This document shows, in pieces, positions 1-9,431 of a stretch of 64,000 nucleotides of DNA; the stretch's first letter is position 1, and every line of letters begins with the position of its first letter. A program made the translations under genes and the position numbers. The notes beneath the pieces were generated by a model that was not told the DNA's origin, ran no database searches, and saw only the letters and a program-made list of their open reading frames with translations. Origin of the DNA: Chitinophagaceae bacterium (GTDB lineage: Bacteria > Bacteroidota > Bacteroidia > Chitinophagales > Chitinophagaceae); contig JADJFD010000002.1 of assembly GCA_016708765.1 (NCBI GenBank), positions 682,001 to 746,000 on the forward strand. The letters run 5' to 3'.

Positions 1-557
1 ATGGGAATTGCTTTGAGCAAATGTCTTTTTAAATACTCCTGCCGTTGCAATTCATCTTGCAGCAATAATACTTCATATTCTTCTTCCAGCGAAAGGCCAA
101 TATGATGGGCAATTTCAAAAGCTGTAAGCTCCTTATCTTCTTTATTAAAATTCTTTTCTACTTTAATTAATTGATGTAATTGCCGAAGGTTGTTCATCAC
201 CATTTTCATCAACCCAGAACTACCGTTACTATAATTTTCGGGGTAACTAACAATAGCTCCACTATATAATTTTTCCGGTATATCTTTTATCTGCTCCAGC
301 ATCCGAAACACTTTTATGCCTTTCGTTTTAATATCCATCTCTCCGGATTCGTATTCTTTAGAAACTTCCACTATTTCCAATAAGGTACCAAACTCCTGTA
401 CTTTATTTTCAATAACAACAGGTATTCCGAAAGGCTTGTTTGTTTCCTTACATTCATTTATAAGCTGCTTATACTGAGGTTCAAAAATGTGCAGGTTCAA
501 ATTTTCACCGGGATACACAACAATGTTTAAAGGGAAAATTGGAATAAAATTCGTCAT
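1..557 (-). CDS. LON substrate-binding domain protein, N-terminal part (runs off the window)
   Basis: Translating the minus strand from the ATG at 557 gives an open frame to the window edge, about 185 codons. It begins MTNFIPIFPLNIVVYPGE and continues with LHIFEPQYKQLI, the start pattern of LON-SB (ATP-dependent protease La N-terminal, PUA-like) domains. No stop is seen, so the C-terminus lies outside. Stand-alone LON-domain proteins of about 190-220 residues are common in Bacteroidota and lack the AAA+ and protease domains. The exact role is unknown; peptide or substrate binding is inferred from the family. The next gene is divergent, with about 100 bases between the two starts. Confidence 0.85.
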   Translation of the reverse strand, partial: MTNFIPIFPLNIVVYPGENLNLHIFEPQYKQLINECKETNKPFGIPVVIENKVQEFGTLLEIVEVSKEYESGEMDIKTKGIKVFRMLEQIKDIPEKLYSGAIVSYPENYSNGSSGLMKMVMNNLRQLHQLIKVEKNFNKEDKELTAFEIAHHIGLSLEEEYEVLLLQDELQRQEYLKRHLLKAIP

Positions 558-657
558 AGCGCAAAGATATTTCTTTGCATATTAATAAAAAGGTGAGGCG
601 TTGAATTAATATACGGTTCGTAAATCTTCTATCTTTATCATTATAATTAAACAAGAA

Positions 658-1533
658 ATGAAAGTTTGTGGGTTTTCCTTTTTGAAAAATGCTGTTAAAT
701 ATGACTTCCCATTTGAGGAATCATTACGATCCTTGCTTCCGCTTTGTGACGAAGTTATTGTTGCTGTTGGTAAATCAGATGACGAAACATTAGAACGGAT
801 AAAATCAATCGATACAAAAATAAAAATACTAGAAACCAGCTGGGACGAATCGCAAAAAGAAGGTGGCCGTGTGTATGCATTGGAGACTGATAAAGCCTTT
901 CATGCTATTCCCTCTGCTTACGACTGGGCCTTCTATTTACAAGGTGATGAAGTGATACATGAAAAATATTATCCTGCTATTCGGCACAGCATGCAAGAAT
1001 ATTTGAATCAACCAAAAGTTGATGGCCTTTTATTCAACTATAAACATTTTTTTGGTTCTTATGATTACGTTGGTGCAAAATATTCTTGGTACAGAAGAGA
1101 AATAAGGATTGTTCGTAACAATAAAAATATATTTTCTTACCGTGATGCTCAAGGCTTTCGTAAGAAACCAAATGAAAAATTACGAGTAAAACTAATAGAT
1201 GCATTTATCTACCATTATGGTTGGGTAAGAAATCCAGCGGCTTTGCAGCAAAAGATTAATGCTAATATCAGTATTTACCAAGGAAATAATGCTGAAGCCC
1301 AGCTAAAGGAAATGAGTAAAGCCATATATGATTATGACACAGCTAATGAACCTGTAGAACCTTTTACTGAAACTCATCCTGCAGTAATGCAAAAAAGAAT
1401 ACTACAGCAAAATTGGCCTTTTGAGCCAAACAATAATTTTAAATATGCTTCGGCAAAGGATAAATTAAAAAGAATAGTTGGAAAATATACTGGCTGGTAT
1501 ATAGGTGAATATAAAAATTATAAAAAAATATAA
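658..1533 (+). CDS. Glycosyltransferase family 2 protein
   Basis: 291 residues. The N-terminus (FSFLKNAVKYDFPFEESLRSLLPLCDEVIVAVGKSDDETLE) is a GT-A nucleotide-binding start, and FYLQGDEVIHEKYY near residue 95 replaces the usual DxD with a QGDE element seen in a GT2 subgroup that acts on envelope glycans. It has no signal peptide or membrane segments, so it is probably cytoplasmic. It is convergent with the next gene: its stop at 1533 directly abuts the stop of the minus-strand GT4. The sugar donor and acceptor cannot be read from the sequence. It belongs with the polysaccharide block at 658-5617. Confidence 0.8.
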   Translation: MKVCGFSFLKNAVKYDFPFEESLRSLLPLCDEVIVAVGKSDDETLERIKSIDTKIKILETSWDESQKEGGRVYALETDKAFHAIPSAYDWAFYLQGDEVIHEKYYPAIRHSMQEYLNQPKVDGLLFNYKHFFGSYDYVGAKYSWYRREIRIVRNNKNIFSYRDAQGFRKKPNEKLRVKLIDAFIYHYGWVRNPAALQQKINANISIYQGNNAEAQLKEMSKAIYDYDTANEPVEPFTETHPAVMQKRILQQNWPFEPNNNFKYASAKDKLKRIVGKYTGWYIGEYKNYKKI

Positions 1534-2601
1534 CTATTGAATGCTATAAAAAAATTGGGTGGCAATATCTACTGATTTATCCCAATTAAAATTTGCTGAT
1601 AGAAACTGATTCCCTTTATTAGCAAGTTGTATCCGATTGTTATTATTCTCTAACAGATAAGTAAACTTACTAATTATATCATTTTCATCTTCCACTTTAA
1701 CTAATAGAGCAGTTTCGCCATCTTTTGCATAATCTGTATGACCACCAATATTTGTACACACTACTGCACAGCCACAAGCCATTGCTTCAGCAGGTGGCAA
1801 AGCCCAACCTTCTCCAAGACTTGGTGAAAGAAAAATTGCATGCCCATTATATAATGAAGTAAGATTATCCGGTCTTCTACAATAAGAAATCCAATCTGGC
1901 AAGCTATCTGGCTTTTTGTATACACCAAATAAAGTAACTTTTAATGCTGGTATTTGTTTCTTTATTTGCACTAAAGCATCAACTCCATACTTAGATCCCT
2001 TTCGGGATTCTTCCGAATAAAGCATGATAATACTTAAAGGATTTCTTTCCTCTATAGAAATGCTTTTAAAAAAAATTGTACTATCAATTGCATTGGGGAA
2101 ATAGGTAATATTTGAAGCACCATTCTCTTTCAATAGTTCTTTCAGGTATCCGGCAATTACAGCATGATGTATTGGAAGTTTAAATGATGCAAGAATTTTC
2201 TCTTTTTGGCCAGCCCATATTTCGAAATCTTGAATAAGGTTAACAGGTTTTCCTTTTGCTGGTGCAAGTTCGGTAATTGCATAAGCTATCTGCCACCAAG
2301 TAGAAAAAACAATATCGGCATCAGGTACGTATCGATTGGTAATTGAATTTACAATTGTAGATTTTATATTCTTATTTAAAGGAAACCACTTTGGTCTTGC
2401 CACACCCCGCAAAGCAAATACAAATTTTTTCCACCATAGTGGAGATTTCATTTTCTTATACGGCCTACGAATGCTATGCAACACAGTTACAGTATGACCA
2501 GCAGCGTATAAACGATTCGCATATTCATACATAATTTTGGCTCCGCCAACTGGCTTTGTAACAGGAAATGGCAATACAATTGTTATCCGTAAAGGCTTCA
2601 T
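1534..2601 (-). CDS. Glycosyltransferase family 4 (GT-B fold)
   Basis: 355 residues. The N-terminus ITIVLPFPVTKPVGGAKIMYEYA carries the glycine-rich acceptor-side loop of GT4 enzymes. The C-terminal half has the donor-site signature SLGEGWALPPAEAMACGCAVV (split: SPSLGEGWALPP and EAMACGCAVV), the E-x7-E type motif of retaining GT4 transferases. It overlaps the next upstream minus-strand gene by one base (2601), so the two are probably translationally coupled. It likely adds a sugar in O-antigen, capsule or exopolysaccharide assembly; the specific linkage is unknown. Confidence 0.88.
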   Translation of the reverse strand: MKPLRITIVLPFPVTKPVGGAKIMYEYANRLYAAGHTVTVLHSIRRPYKKMKSPLWWKKFVFALRGVARPKWFPLNKNIKSTIVNSITNRYVPDADIVFSTWWQIAYAITELAPAKGKPVNLIQDFEIWAGQKEKILASFKLPIHHAVIAGYLKELLKENGASNITYFPNAIDSTIFFKSISIEERNPLSIIMLYSEESRKGSKYGVDALVQIKKQIPALKVTLFGVYKKPDSLPDWISYCRRPDNLTSLYNGHAIFLSPSLGEGWALPPAEAMACGCAVVCTNIGGHTDYAKDGETALLVKVEDENDIISKFTYLLENNNNRIQLANKGNQFLSANFNWDKSVDIATQFFYSIQ

Positions 2602-3491
2602 TATACTTTTTCGATTTTAGGATTAAAGCCAATAGCCTTAGTAGTAGCCTTCCAAACTATTTTAATAAAATATAGTTTTTCGTATTTTCTCTTACGTAAA
2701 ATTGAAAAGGGAATAAATAAATAATTCTTTAGCACAGAAAACCAAAATCTAACTATACCTTTTTTCTTTTTTTTGATATATAACTTATTACGTATACCAT
2801 AAACATGTTTCCATGCATCTTTTTTTTCAGCTTGATAAATATCGGCTCCGTAGTTAGTTGCTGTTTTATGTAAAACAACACTATCTTTTACGTAAGCTGC
2901 CAGGAAGCCTGCCCCTGTTATTCTGGAAGTAAATTCTACATCATCAGCCCAGATATAAAATTCTTTCATTGGAAGTCCACATTCCAATACAGCTTCTTTT
3001 GAAATTAAAATAGAAACAAAGCTTGCTGCATTTACAAGTGTTGCCCCATAACTATCAAATGTAGAAAACGGAGTGCCTTTAATAAATGTATTTATGTCTG
3101 GCAGGTTCATTACATGCGGAGAACCATCAGTCCAAATTGCTTTGCTTACGAAAAACCCAAACTTTTGAAGGTTTGTATTTGTAGAACATTTGAGAAGCAT
3201 TTCCAAAGCATCCGGCTGTGGTATAGTGTCATCATCCATCACCCATATCCAGTCTGCACCAGATTCATATGCACTTTTTATACCTGTAAAAAAACCCCAA
3301 GCACCACCTTTGTTTTCTTGTGTAATTGTAGTTACTGGTTGAGTGGCTAGCCATTCGCCTGTGCCATCTGTAGATTGATTATTAATAACAATAATGTTAT
3401 CAGCTTTTTTTGTTTGGGATAGTATGCCGTGTATGCATTCCTTTAATAGAGAAAGCCTGTTATAGGTAACAACTATTGCCGTATTCTTCAT
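2601..3491 (-). CDS. GT2 glycosyltransferase, candidate galactofuranosyltransferase
   Basis: 296 residues. It opens with AIVVTYNRLSLLKECI and NNQSTDGTGEWL, the GT-A nucleotide fold of GT2. WIWVMDDDTIPQPDALEML gives the DDD metal-binding motif typical of the rhamnosyl-/galactofuranosyltransferase subgroup (GlfT2-like), and FYIWADDVEFTSRI follows at about residue 180. It lies 21 bases downstream of glf, which makes the UDP-galactofuranose donor. That neighbourhood, rather than any unique residue, is the basis for the galactofuranose suggestion. No signal peptide is seen; a basic, hydrophobic C-terminal stretch could mediate peripheral membrane contact. Confidence 0.8.
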   Translation of the reverse strand: MKNTAIVVTYNRLSLLKECIHGILSQTKKADNIIVINNQSTDGTGEWLATQPVTTITQENKGGAWGFFTGIKSAYESGADWIWVMDDDTIPQPDALEMLLKCSTNTNLQKFGFFVSKAIWTDGSPHVMNLPDINTFIKGTPFSTFDSYGATLVNAASFVSILISKEAVLECGLPMKEFYIWADDVEFTSRITGAGFLAAYVKDSVVLHKTATNYGADIYQAEKKDAWKHVYGIRNKLYIKKKKKGIVRFWFSVLKNYLFIPFSILRKRKYEKLYFIKIVWKATTKAIGFNPKIEKV

Positions 3492-3512
3492 GCTATTTTT
3501 ATAACCTTTATG

Positions 3513-4622
3513 CTAATCCTTTGCAAGTACTATTTTCGATTGTACTCTGGCGGCAGCAACAATTTGGTGCATATCATAATATTTATATTCCGCAAGCCGT
3601 CCTCCAAAAATAATATTTTCCTCAAGTTCTTTTAATGCCTCATACTTTTTGAATAATGTATTATTTACAACATCATTTACCGGATAAAAAGGCTCCATAC
3701 CTTTTTGCCATGCTAATGGATATTCGTAGGTAACTACGGTGTGCTTTTGAAAGCCAAACTCAAAATGTTTGTGCTCGATAATTCTGGTGTAAGGAACTTT
3801 ATTTTCAGTGTAGTTAACTACTGCATTACCTTGGAAATTATCTATTTCGAGTATTTTTTCTTCAAATCGAAGGCTACGATATTCAAGTGCTCCAAACTTG
3901 TAATCGAAAAAAGCATCAATGGGCCCGGTATAGACAATTTTTTTCGCAATAGATTTAAAATAGGTAATGTCGTTAAAAAAATCTGTTTCTAATTTTACAG
4001 GAATATCTTTCAGTAACCCATCAATTAAAACATTATAACCGCCTATTGGTATGCCCTGAAATTTATCATTAAAATAATTATTATCAAATGTTAACCTCAC
4101 AGGTAATCTTTTAATAATAAATGGAGGTAATTCGTTACAAGGTTTTCCCCATTGCTTTTCTGTATATCCTTTAATAAAAATTTCATACATATCATTACCT
4201 ACCAGTTTTATGGCTTGCTCTTCAAGATTGGTAGGCACATCAATTCCAGATGCTTTTATCTGTGCATCAAGCTTTTCTTTCACTAATTGTGGATCACTAA
4301 TTCCCCATAACTGGTAAAAGGTGTTCATGTTAAAAGGCAGGTTATAAAGCTTACCCTTATAATTTGCTATTGGAGAATTAGTGTAGCGGTTAAATTCTAC
4401 GAATGAATTCACAAAGTTCCAGGTATTTTCATCGTTAGTATGAAAAATATGAGCTCCATATTGATGCACATTGATTCCATTTTCATCTCTGCAATAAACA
4501 TTTCCTCCTGCATGTTTCCGCTTGTCTATCACAAGGCATTTTTTCCCGGCCTTTGTTGCTGCATGTGCAAAGACGCATCCATAAAGACCAGCTCCTACTA
4601 TTAAAAAATCATACTCTTTCAT
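3513..4622 (-). CDS. glf: UDP-galactopyranose mutase
   Basis: 369 residues, the normal length for bacterial Glf. It is an FAD enzyme converting UDP-galactopyranose to UDP-galactofuranose. The Rossmann start FLIVGAGLYGCVFAHAA binds FAD. VHQYGAHIFHTNDENTWNFV is the conserved His-containing active-site block, and GYTEKQWG, RLPVRLTFDNNYF and the C-terminal GRLAEYKYYDMHQ are family signatures. It sits in a minus-strand run with GT genes on both sides (3 bases from the upstream gene, 21 from the downstream one), so an operon for a galactofuranose-containing glycan is likely. Confidence 0.96.
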   Translation of the reverse strand: MKEYDFLIVGAGLYGCVFAHAATKAGKKCLVIDKRKHAGGNVYCRDENGINVHQYGAHIFHTNDENTWNFVNSFVEFNRYTNSPIANYKGKLYNLPFNMNTFYQLWGISDPQLVKEKLDAQIKASGIDVPTNLEEQAIKLVGNDMYEIFIKGYTEKQWGKPCNELPPFIIKRLPVRLTFDNNYFNDKFQGIPIGGYNVLIDGLLKDIPVKLETDFFNDITYFKSIAKKIVYTGPIDAFFDYKFGALEYRSLRFEEKILEIDNFQGNAVVNYTENKVPYTRIIEHKHFEFGFQKHTVVTYEYPLAWQKGMEPFYPVNDVVNNTLFKKYEALKELEENIIFGGRLAEYKYYDMHQIVAAARVQSKIVLAKD

Positions 4623-4624
4623 TC

Positions 4625-5617
4625 TTAAAATCTGATTATTGTTTCATTTTTAACAGAAGTAATGATTTTATCGGCTACCTCCTTAATAGAAAACAAGTGC
4701 TGTTGTTTGCTGATACTTTTCAACTTCCTTCTTTCTATATTAATCTTTCTATAATTTTTTAAAAATAAAGAGAAGGATTTTACATAACTGGTTTGTAATA
4801 ATAATGCCCTCCCGATTACCTCTCCTGTTAATTGAATAATCCAAAATATATTTGATGGGAATGTATGATGAATGGCATGAAGGTACATTTTATTTCTATT
4901 GTAAATAATGTTCACACTTTTTTTAGCCTGTGTACTTTTAATAGTGGATGAAACTTTATGCCGGCATATTGATTGATGATCGTAGTAGCAAACATAACCG
5001 AACCTCCATGCCCGTAGCGACAATTCAAAATCTTCTACATAGTAAGGGGAAAACATTTCATTAAAACCGCCAATTTCAATAAAAATATTTTTATTTATGA
5101 AAGCATTTGCTCCAGATACATACATTGACAACAATCCATCTTTCATTTTACTTTCATCTTCCAGCAGATAGTTTCCAGAAGTTTTGATTTTCATGCCATG
5201 AAAGTGTGGATACTTTGCTCCATCCTGAATTATTTCATCATCCCAGCCAACAATTCTACCCATTACAGCAAATACTTTATTATCAGTAGTATATTTTAGC
5301 AAATGCTTAAAATAATCCGCTGCTAATTTTACATCGCTATTTAATAACAACACCCATTCATACTTGGCAGCCATTATACCTTTATTAGCGGTAACAGAAA
5401 ATCCGCTGTTAGTATCATTAACGATACATTTTACAAAAGTGAAGTCATTTTTTATCAACTCTAAAGAAGCATCTTTAGAACTATCATCTACTATTATAAT
5501 TTCAAATAGCAAACCAGTGTTCTCTAATGCTCTTAGTGCTAAAGGAATAATTTCAGGCAATAGTTTTTCACCATTATAATTTGGTATTACAACTGATATT
5601 CCATTTACCTTAGCCAT
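4625..5617 (-). CDS. Glycosyltransferase family 2 protein
   Basis: 330 residues. N-terminal GISVVIPNYNGEKLLPEIIPLAL and IIIVDDSSKDASLELI are classic GT2 elements. WVLLLNSDVKLAADYF gives the DxD-equivalent NSDV, and GGFNEMFSPYYVEDFELSLRAW is the acceptor-side ED motif of the WcaE/rhamnosyltransferase-like group. It is the first gene of the minus-strand run leading into glf, whose start follows 2 bases after this stop. A weakly hydrophobic segment (SNIFWIIQLTGEVIGRALLL) near residue 255 could be membrane-associated. The product is a cell-envelope glycan transferase of unknown specificity. Confidence 0.85.
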   Translation of the reverse strand: MAKVNGISVVIPNYNGEKLLPEIIPLALRALENTGLLFEIIIVDDSSKDASLELIKNDFTFVKCIVNDTNSGFSVTANKGIMAAKYEWVLLLNSDVKLAADYFKHLLKYTTDNKVFAVMGRIVGWDDEIIQDGAKYPHFHGMKIKTSGNYLLEDESKMKDGLLSMYVSGANAFINKNIFIEIGGFNEMFSPYYVEDFELSLRAWRFGYVCYYDHQSICRHKVSSTIKSTQAKKSVNIIYNRNKMYLHAIHHTFPSNIFWIIQLTGEVIGRALLLQTSYVKSFSLFLKNYRKINIERRKLKSISKQQHLFSIKEVADKIITSVKNETIIRF

Positions 5618-5667
5618 CGGTTAAAATTAACCATATTCAATTTATTATATCTATCAGGTTTTGCTGC

Positions 5668-5675
5668 TAACTTTG
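5668..5675 (+). promoter_or_regulatory. Candidate -7 promoter box for meaB
   Basis: TAACTTTG matches the Bacteroidota -7 consensus TAnnTTTG and lies 23 bases before the meaB ATG. No clear TTG -33 element is seen at the usual distance, so this is a motif-level call only. Confidence 0.4.
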
Positions 5676-5698
5676 AGCATGTCGAAAATCAAATCACA

Positions 5699-6598
5699 AT
5701 GAACTGGCAAGAACTATTGCAACAAATAGCACAGCACAATATTAAAGCTTTGGCAAGAAGTATTTCATTAGTAGAAAATGAGCTGCCGGGTTATGAAATC
5801 ATGCTTCAATCCCTGCCGGCATCTTCCACAAAAATTACAGGTGTAACCGGGCCTCCAGGGGCGGGGAAAAGTACATTGGTAGATGCTATGATTGGTTTTT
5901 GGGTTAATGCAGGAAAAAAAGTAGCTGTGCTTTGTGTAGACCCTTCTTCTCCATTTAATCTGGGTGCAGTATTGGGAGATAGAATACGGATGAGCGACTG
6001 GTACACTAATCCAAATGTTTATATCCGTTCGTTGGCAACAAGAGGATCGATGGGTGGATTGCATCCAAAGATTATTGAAATAACAGACCTACTAAAATTT
6101 GCTCAGTTCGATCACATTATTGTAGAAACAGTTGGTGTAGGGCAAAGCGAAATTGAAATAGCCGGATTAGCCGATGTTACTGTTGTAGTAATGGTGCCCG
6201 AGGCTGGTGATGAAGTGCAAACCATGAAAGCTGGCCTAATGGAAATAGCAGATGTATTTGTAGTAAATAAAGCCGACAGACCCGATGCGGATCTTTTTGT
6301 AAATAACCTTCGGCAAATGCTGGCACCTGCTTTCAGCAAACATTATAATGAAGTACCGGTTGTAAAAACAATTGCTTCGCAAAAAGAAGGTGTAAAAGAA
6401 TTGATGGACATAGTCAATCATCAATTACAAAAAGCTCATGTAAATGATAATACATTCTGGTTGCTTGCCGAAAGAGCTTTTTATCTTATCGAGCAAAAAA
6501 GAATGAAAGGCATTGATAAAGCAGTTTTGAAAAAAGAAATAGAAGAACTCTTCAAACAAGGTGAGTTCAACTTATATAAATTCATTGCTGATAAATAA
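5699..6598 (+). CDS. meaB: Methylmalonyl-CoA mutase-associated GTPase MeaB
   Basis: 299 residues, a G3E-family GTPase (MeaB/ArgK) that chaperones cobalamin loading and protection of methylmalonyl-CoA mutase. Walker A GPPGAGKST lies near residue 50; VDPSSPFNLGAVLGDRIRM, TRGSMGGL and ETVGVGQSEIE are the switch regions, and VVNKADRPDAD is the NKxD guanine-specificity motif. The C-terminus is shorter than in some homologues but complete. The mutase genes themselves are not in this window. It is convergent with the metalloprotease gene, only 5 bases apart. Confidence 0.95.
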   Translation: MNWQELLQQIAQHNIKALARSISLVENELPGYEIMLQSLPASSTKITGVTGPPGAGKSTLVDAMIGFWVNAGKKVAVLCVDPSSPFNLGAVLGDRIRMSDWYTNPNVYIRSLATRGSMGGLHPKIIEITDLLKFAQFDHIIVETVGVGQSEIEIAGLADVTVVVMVPEAGDEVQTMKAGLMEIADVFVVNKADRPDADLFVNNLRQMLAPAFSKHYNEVPVVKTIASQKEGVKELMDIVNHQLQKAHVNDNTFWLLAERAFYLIEQKRMKGIDKAVLKKEIEELFKQGEFNLYKFIADK

Positions 6599-6603
6599 TT
6601 CTT

Positions 6604-9018
6604 CTAATCCCAATCACACCCAATCGGTGAACCCGGCGGTGCTTCTTTATGAATGGTTGGTTTAGCCGCTGCAGGTTCCTTCATTCTTTCCAATGCCAAC
6701 ATAAAATGGCCTTTCGTTAGTTCATCGCTTGTCGCTTTCTGTTGTGCTTCGATAAATGTTTTAAATTCAGCTAAGCCTTTCAGTAAAACAGACTTTACCA
6801 GATATGAGTTATTATCGTTTACACTGGCTGCTAGCAAATACGTAAGTAATATCTGTTCTGTTTGTGATTGTATTAATTTTTCTATGCCTGCTAAACGAGG
6901 TGATTTCCATGTTTTGGTTATCAAGGTATTTACCATTTCATACACTCCCAATCCATTATTAGCGGCTTCATACTGCATCATTCTATTCAATCTTTCAGAA
7001 TTAAAAATAAAAGATAATGGAAGGTCTGCAGCTGTTTCAGCAGGTGTTAATACATCGAAAGCAAGGCCTGTTCTTTTTTTAAATAACTCTCTGGAGAAAT
7101 CATAACCAGCAGGTCGTGGCGGAATTAATTGTGCTATTCTTTCCGGCAGTTGCAAAAACTTTGGATCAAGGCAATCAATCAATACATTCAAAGCTTTTAG
7201 CTGTTCGCCTTTTGATAAAGCTTTAGTTACTGTTTGTCCATCGCCCCGCAAAGCATAAGTGTAATACATGCCACCCACCATTTTTGAAACAGCTTCTACT
7301 TGGTAGCGATGCGCAAAATAAACCGGTATCAGTACATCTTCCAGCATTGCCATTGGCATTCCTGATCTTATATTCTTTTCGCTAAAATTTGATAATGCCA
7401 CATTACGAACTTTCATTACTTCTTTTAATTCTGTTACCGCATCACTTCCATTATCCCACAAATGTGCCTGCGGATGCAAACCGCCCGGTCTTCTTGCATC
7501 CTGATCCGAAATAAACTGCAATCCTTTTGCAGCTGCATCGGTCAGTATTTTATTCAATGAGGCAGATTCATTTGTGCCTGTTGGAAAATCGCTGTAACCA
7601 AATGCGATAGATACTTTATCCCAATCACCAATCTTTTGATCATAAGCATTACTCAAATCAATTTTTCCTGCTGCATTCACTCTTGCTAACGGATGCGGAT
7701 AATCCATTACACTTGCCCGGTTGCTTACACTAGCCGCATAGTTATGCATCAATCCGATTGTATGCCCTATTTCATGTGCCGATAATTGTCTTAATCTTTC
7801 CACTGCCATCTTCAGCATTTTATCATCAGCAGGCACACCCGTTTCGTACGGTGCTAATAAACCTGCGGCAATTAAATAATCTTGTCTTACTCTTAATGAA
7901 CCTAATGATACATGTCCTTTGATAATTTCGCCAGTTCTTGGGTCTGCAACTGATGCACCGTAACTCCAGCCTCTTGTAGAACGATGTACCCAATTGATAA
8001 CATTGTATCGAACATCCATCGGATCGGCATCTTCAGGTAGCAACTTTACCTGAAAAGCATTTGTATAACCAGCGGCTTCAAATGCCTGATTCCACCAACT
8101 GCCGCCTTCTATCAAGGCACTACGAATTGGTTCCGGTGTTCCATTATCAACATAATATATAATTGGTTTTATCGGTTCGCTTATAGCAGCGGCTGGATTT
8201 TTTTTCTTTAACCGATGCCGCATGATGTACATTTTTTCAATTGGTTCTACAATCGGAGTGCTATAATCGTAATAGGATATAGGGATAAAACTGCTTCGTG
8301 GATCAAAAACTCTTGGTTCATAATCATTATCTGGCAACTGCACAAAGGAATGATGCATTCGCAAAGTGATAGCTTCTGAAGAAGGTGTTACTGAATTTAC
8401 ATAATTGCCCGTTGTACCATCATTGTTTACAAGAGTGATGGTGGTTTCAAATTCGGAATTCTGCGGAAAGTTTTTTGTTCTTGGCAAGTACATTACTGAT
8501 CTGCTTTTATCAATGGAATAACTGCCTTGCTGATTACTTCTTAAACGATTTGAAACTCGCATTGCATCTCTTAGTAAAAAATCAGTAGCATCCACCAATG
8601 ATCGGTTCCCTGTTTCTGCTTCTACCGTAAATCCCCAAATGGTTGATTGTGCAAATGATTGTTCTACCGCTCTTCGTTCTGCTGCATCATTTGTGGTAGC
8701 TCTGAAATTATAATTTGGTTGTATTAAAAGAATTTTCCTACCTGTTTTTGAGAATTTTACAATGCGTTCGCCGCCCAGTAAACCTCTATCAAGGCCAATA
8801 TCATTTGAGCCTAATCCTGCTGGTAGTGATGTGACATATAAAAATTCTGTATCTAGTTTGTCTACTTCTAAAAATATTTTACCAGTATTTTCATCCCAAT
8901 AAAAATTTATAAAGCCATCATGTTTTTTCAGGTCTTTTGTTTTTTCTTCTATGGAAGGGAGTTTCTGAGCGGCAACAAAAATGGGAGCCAGAATAAAAAG
9001 CAGTAGAAGCTTTTTCAT
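6604..9018 (-). CDS. Secreted zinc-dependent metalloprotease (DUF5117/DUF5118/DUF4953 type)
   Basis: 804 residues with a signal peptide (MKKLLLLFILAPIFVAAQ). The catalytic element HEIGHTIGLMHNYAAS near residue 415 is an HExxHxxGxxH zincin motif with three His ligands, followed by the SVMDYPHP Met-turn-like stretch. This architecture and length match the large Bacteroidota zinc-dependent metalloprotease family annotated with DUF5117 at the N-terminus and DUF4953 around the active site. It is probably periplasmic or surface-exposed; the substrate is unknown. The stop is 5 bases from the convergent meaB stop. Confidence 0.92.
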   Translation of the reverse strand: MKKLLLLFILAPIFVAAQKLPSIEEKTKDLKKHDGFINFYWDENTGKIFLEVDKLDTEFLYVTSLPAGLGSNDIGLDRGLLGGERIVKFSKTGRKILLIQPNYNFRATTNDAAERRAVEQSFAQSTIWGFTVEAETGNRSLVDATDFLLRDAMRVSNRLRSNQQGSYSIDKSRSVMYLPRTKNFPQNSEFETTITLVNNDGTTGNYVNSVTPSSEAITLRMHHSFVQLPDNDYEPRVFDPRSSFIPISYYDYSTPIVEPIEKMYIMRHRLKKKNPAAAISEPIKPIIYYVDNGTPEPIRSALIEGGSWWNQAFEAAGYTNAFQVKLLPEDADPMDVRYNVINWVHRSTRGWSYGASVADPRTGEIIKGHVSLGSLRVRQDYLIAAGLLAPYETGVPADDKMLKMAVERLRQLSAHEIGHTIGLMHNYAASVSNRASVMDYPHPLARVNAAGKIDLSNAYDQKIGDWDKVSIAFGYSDFPTGTNESASLNKILTDAAAKGLQFISDQDARRPGGLHPQAHLWDNGSDAVTELKEVMKVRNVALSNFSEKNIRSGMPMAMLEDVLIPVYFAHRYQVEAVSKMVGGMYYTYALRGDGQTVTKALSKGEQLKALNVLIDCLDPKFLQLPERIAQLIPPRPAGYDFSRELFKKRTGLAFDVLTPAETAADLPLSFIFNSERLNRMMQYEAANNGLGVYEMVNTLITKTWKSPRLAGIEKLIQSQTEQILLTYLLAASVNDNNSYLVKSVLLKGLAEFKTFIEAQQKATSDELTKGHFMLALERMKEPAAAKPTIHKEAPPGSPIGCDWD

Positions 9019-9088
9019 AAGCAGATAGTTTTATCTGCCCAAGTTAAAGAAAGTAAAAAAAGGAAAGAAGAATTTTTTACAACTGGAG

Positions 9089-9307
9089 TTAGGCGTCTTT
9101 ATTATTCTTCCACCAGCGATAGCCAATGAACCCAACAATGGCGAATGGAGCAAATGCGAGGTAAAGAATACCAGAGTTCATGCCTTTTGCAGGTTTTTCG
9201 CCCAGTTGTTGCGTTGTTTTAGTACAGATGGAACACTGTGCTTCTGTTGTAATTGCTACGGCTAAGAATAAACCTAAAAAAAATAATATCAGGACACACT
9301 TTTTCAT
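9089..9307 (-). CDS. Small membrane protein of unknown function
   Basis: 72 residues. An N-terminal hydrophobic signal ends near TEAQ, then CSICTKTTQQLGEKPAKG, then one transmembrane helix (ILYLAFAPFAIVGFIGYRWW) with a basic tail. The CSICTK motif after the signal could form a disulfide or bind metal; that is inference. The arrangement (signal, short Cys loop, single C-terminal helix) resembles small conserved Bacteroidota proteins without assigned function. It sits between the typA terminator and the metalloprotease gene, both on the same strand. Confidence 0.75.
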   Translation of the reverse strand: MKKCVLILFFLGLFLAVAITTEAQCSICTKTTQQLGEKPAKGMNSGILYLAFAPFAIVGFIGYRWWKNNKDA

Positions 9308-9370
9308 ACCAACCTAATTTACTGCAAATTTACACCTCTTCTTAAATTTCTGTAGAAGATTTTTGACAAT

Positions 9371-9408
9371 AAAAAGAGGCTGTCCCAAAAATGAAGGACA
9401 GCCCCTTT
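9371..9408 (-). terminator. Rho-independent terminator downstream of typA
   Basis: Read on the minus strand, a GGGGCTGTCC arm and a GGGACAGCC arm form a near-perfect stem around a short A/T-rich loop, followed by a TCTTTTT tract. It begins about 24 bases past the typA stop and separates typA from the 72-residue gene. Confidence 0.85.
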
Positions 9409-9431
9409 TATGATGTATTAAATTAATACGA

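Noticed and set aside
6653..7105. Antisense open frame over the metalloprotease gene
   Set aside because: The sense gene has a signal peptide and a zincin motif; the antisense frame shows neither a family nor an upstream promoter.
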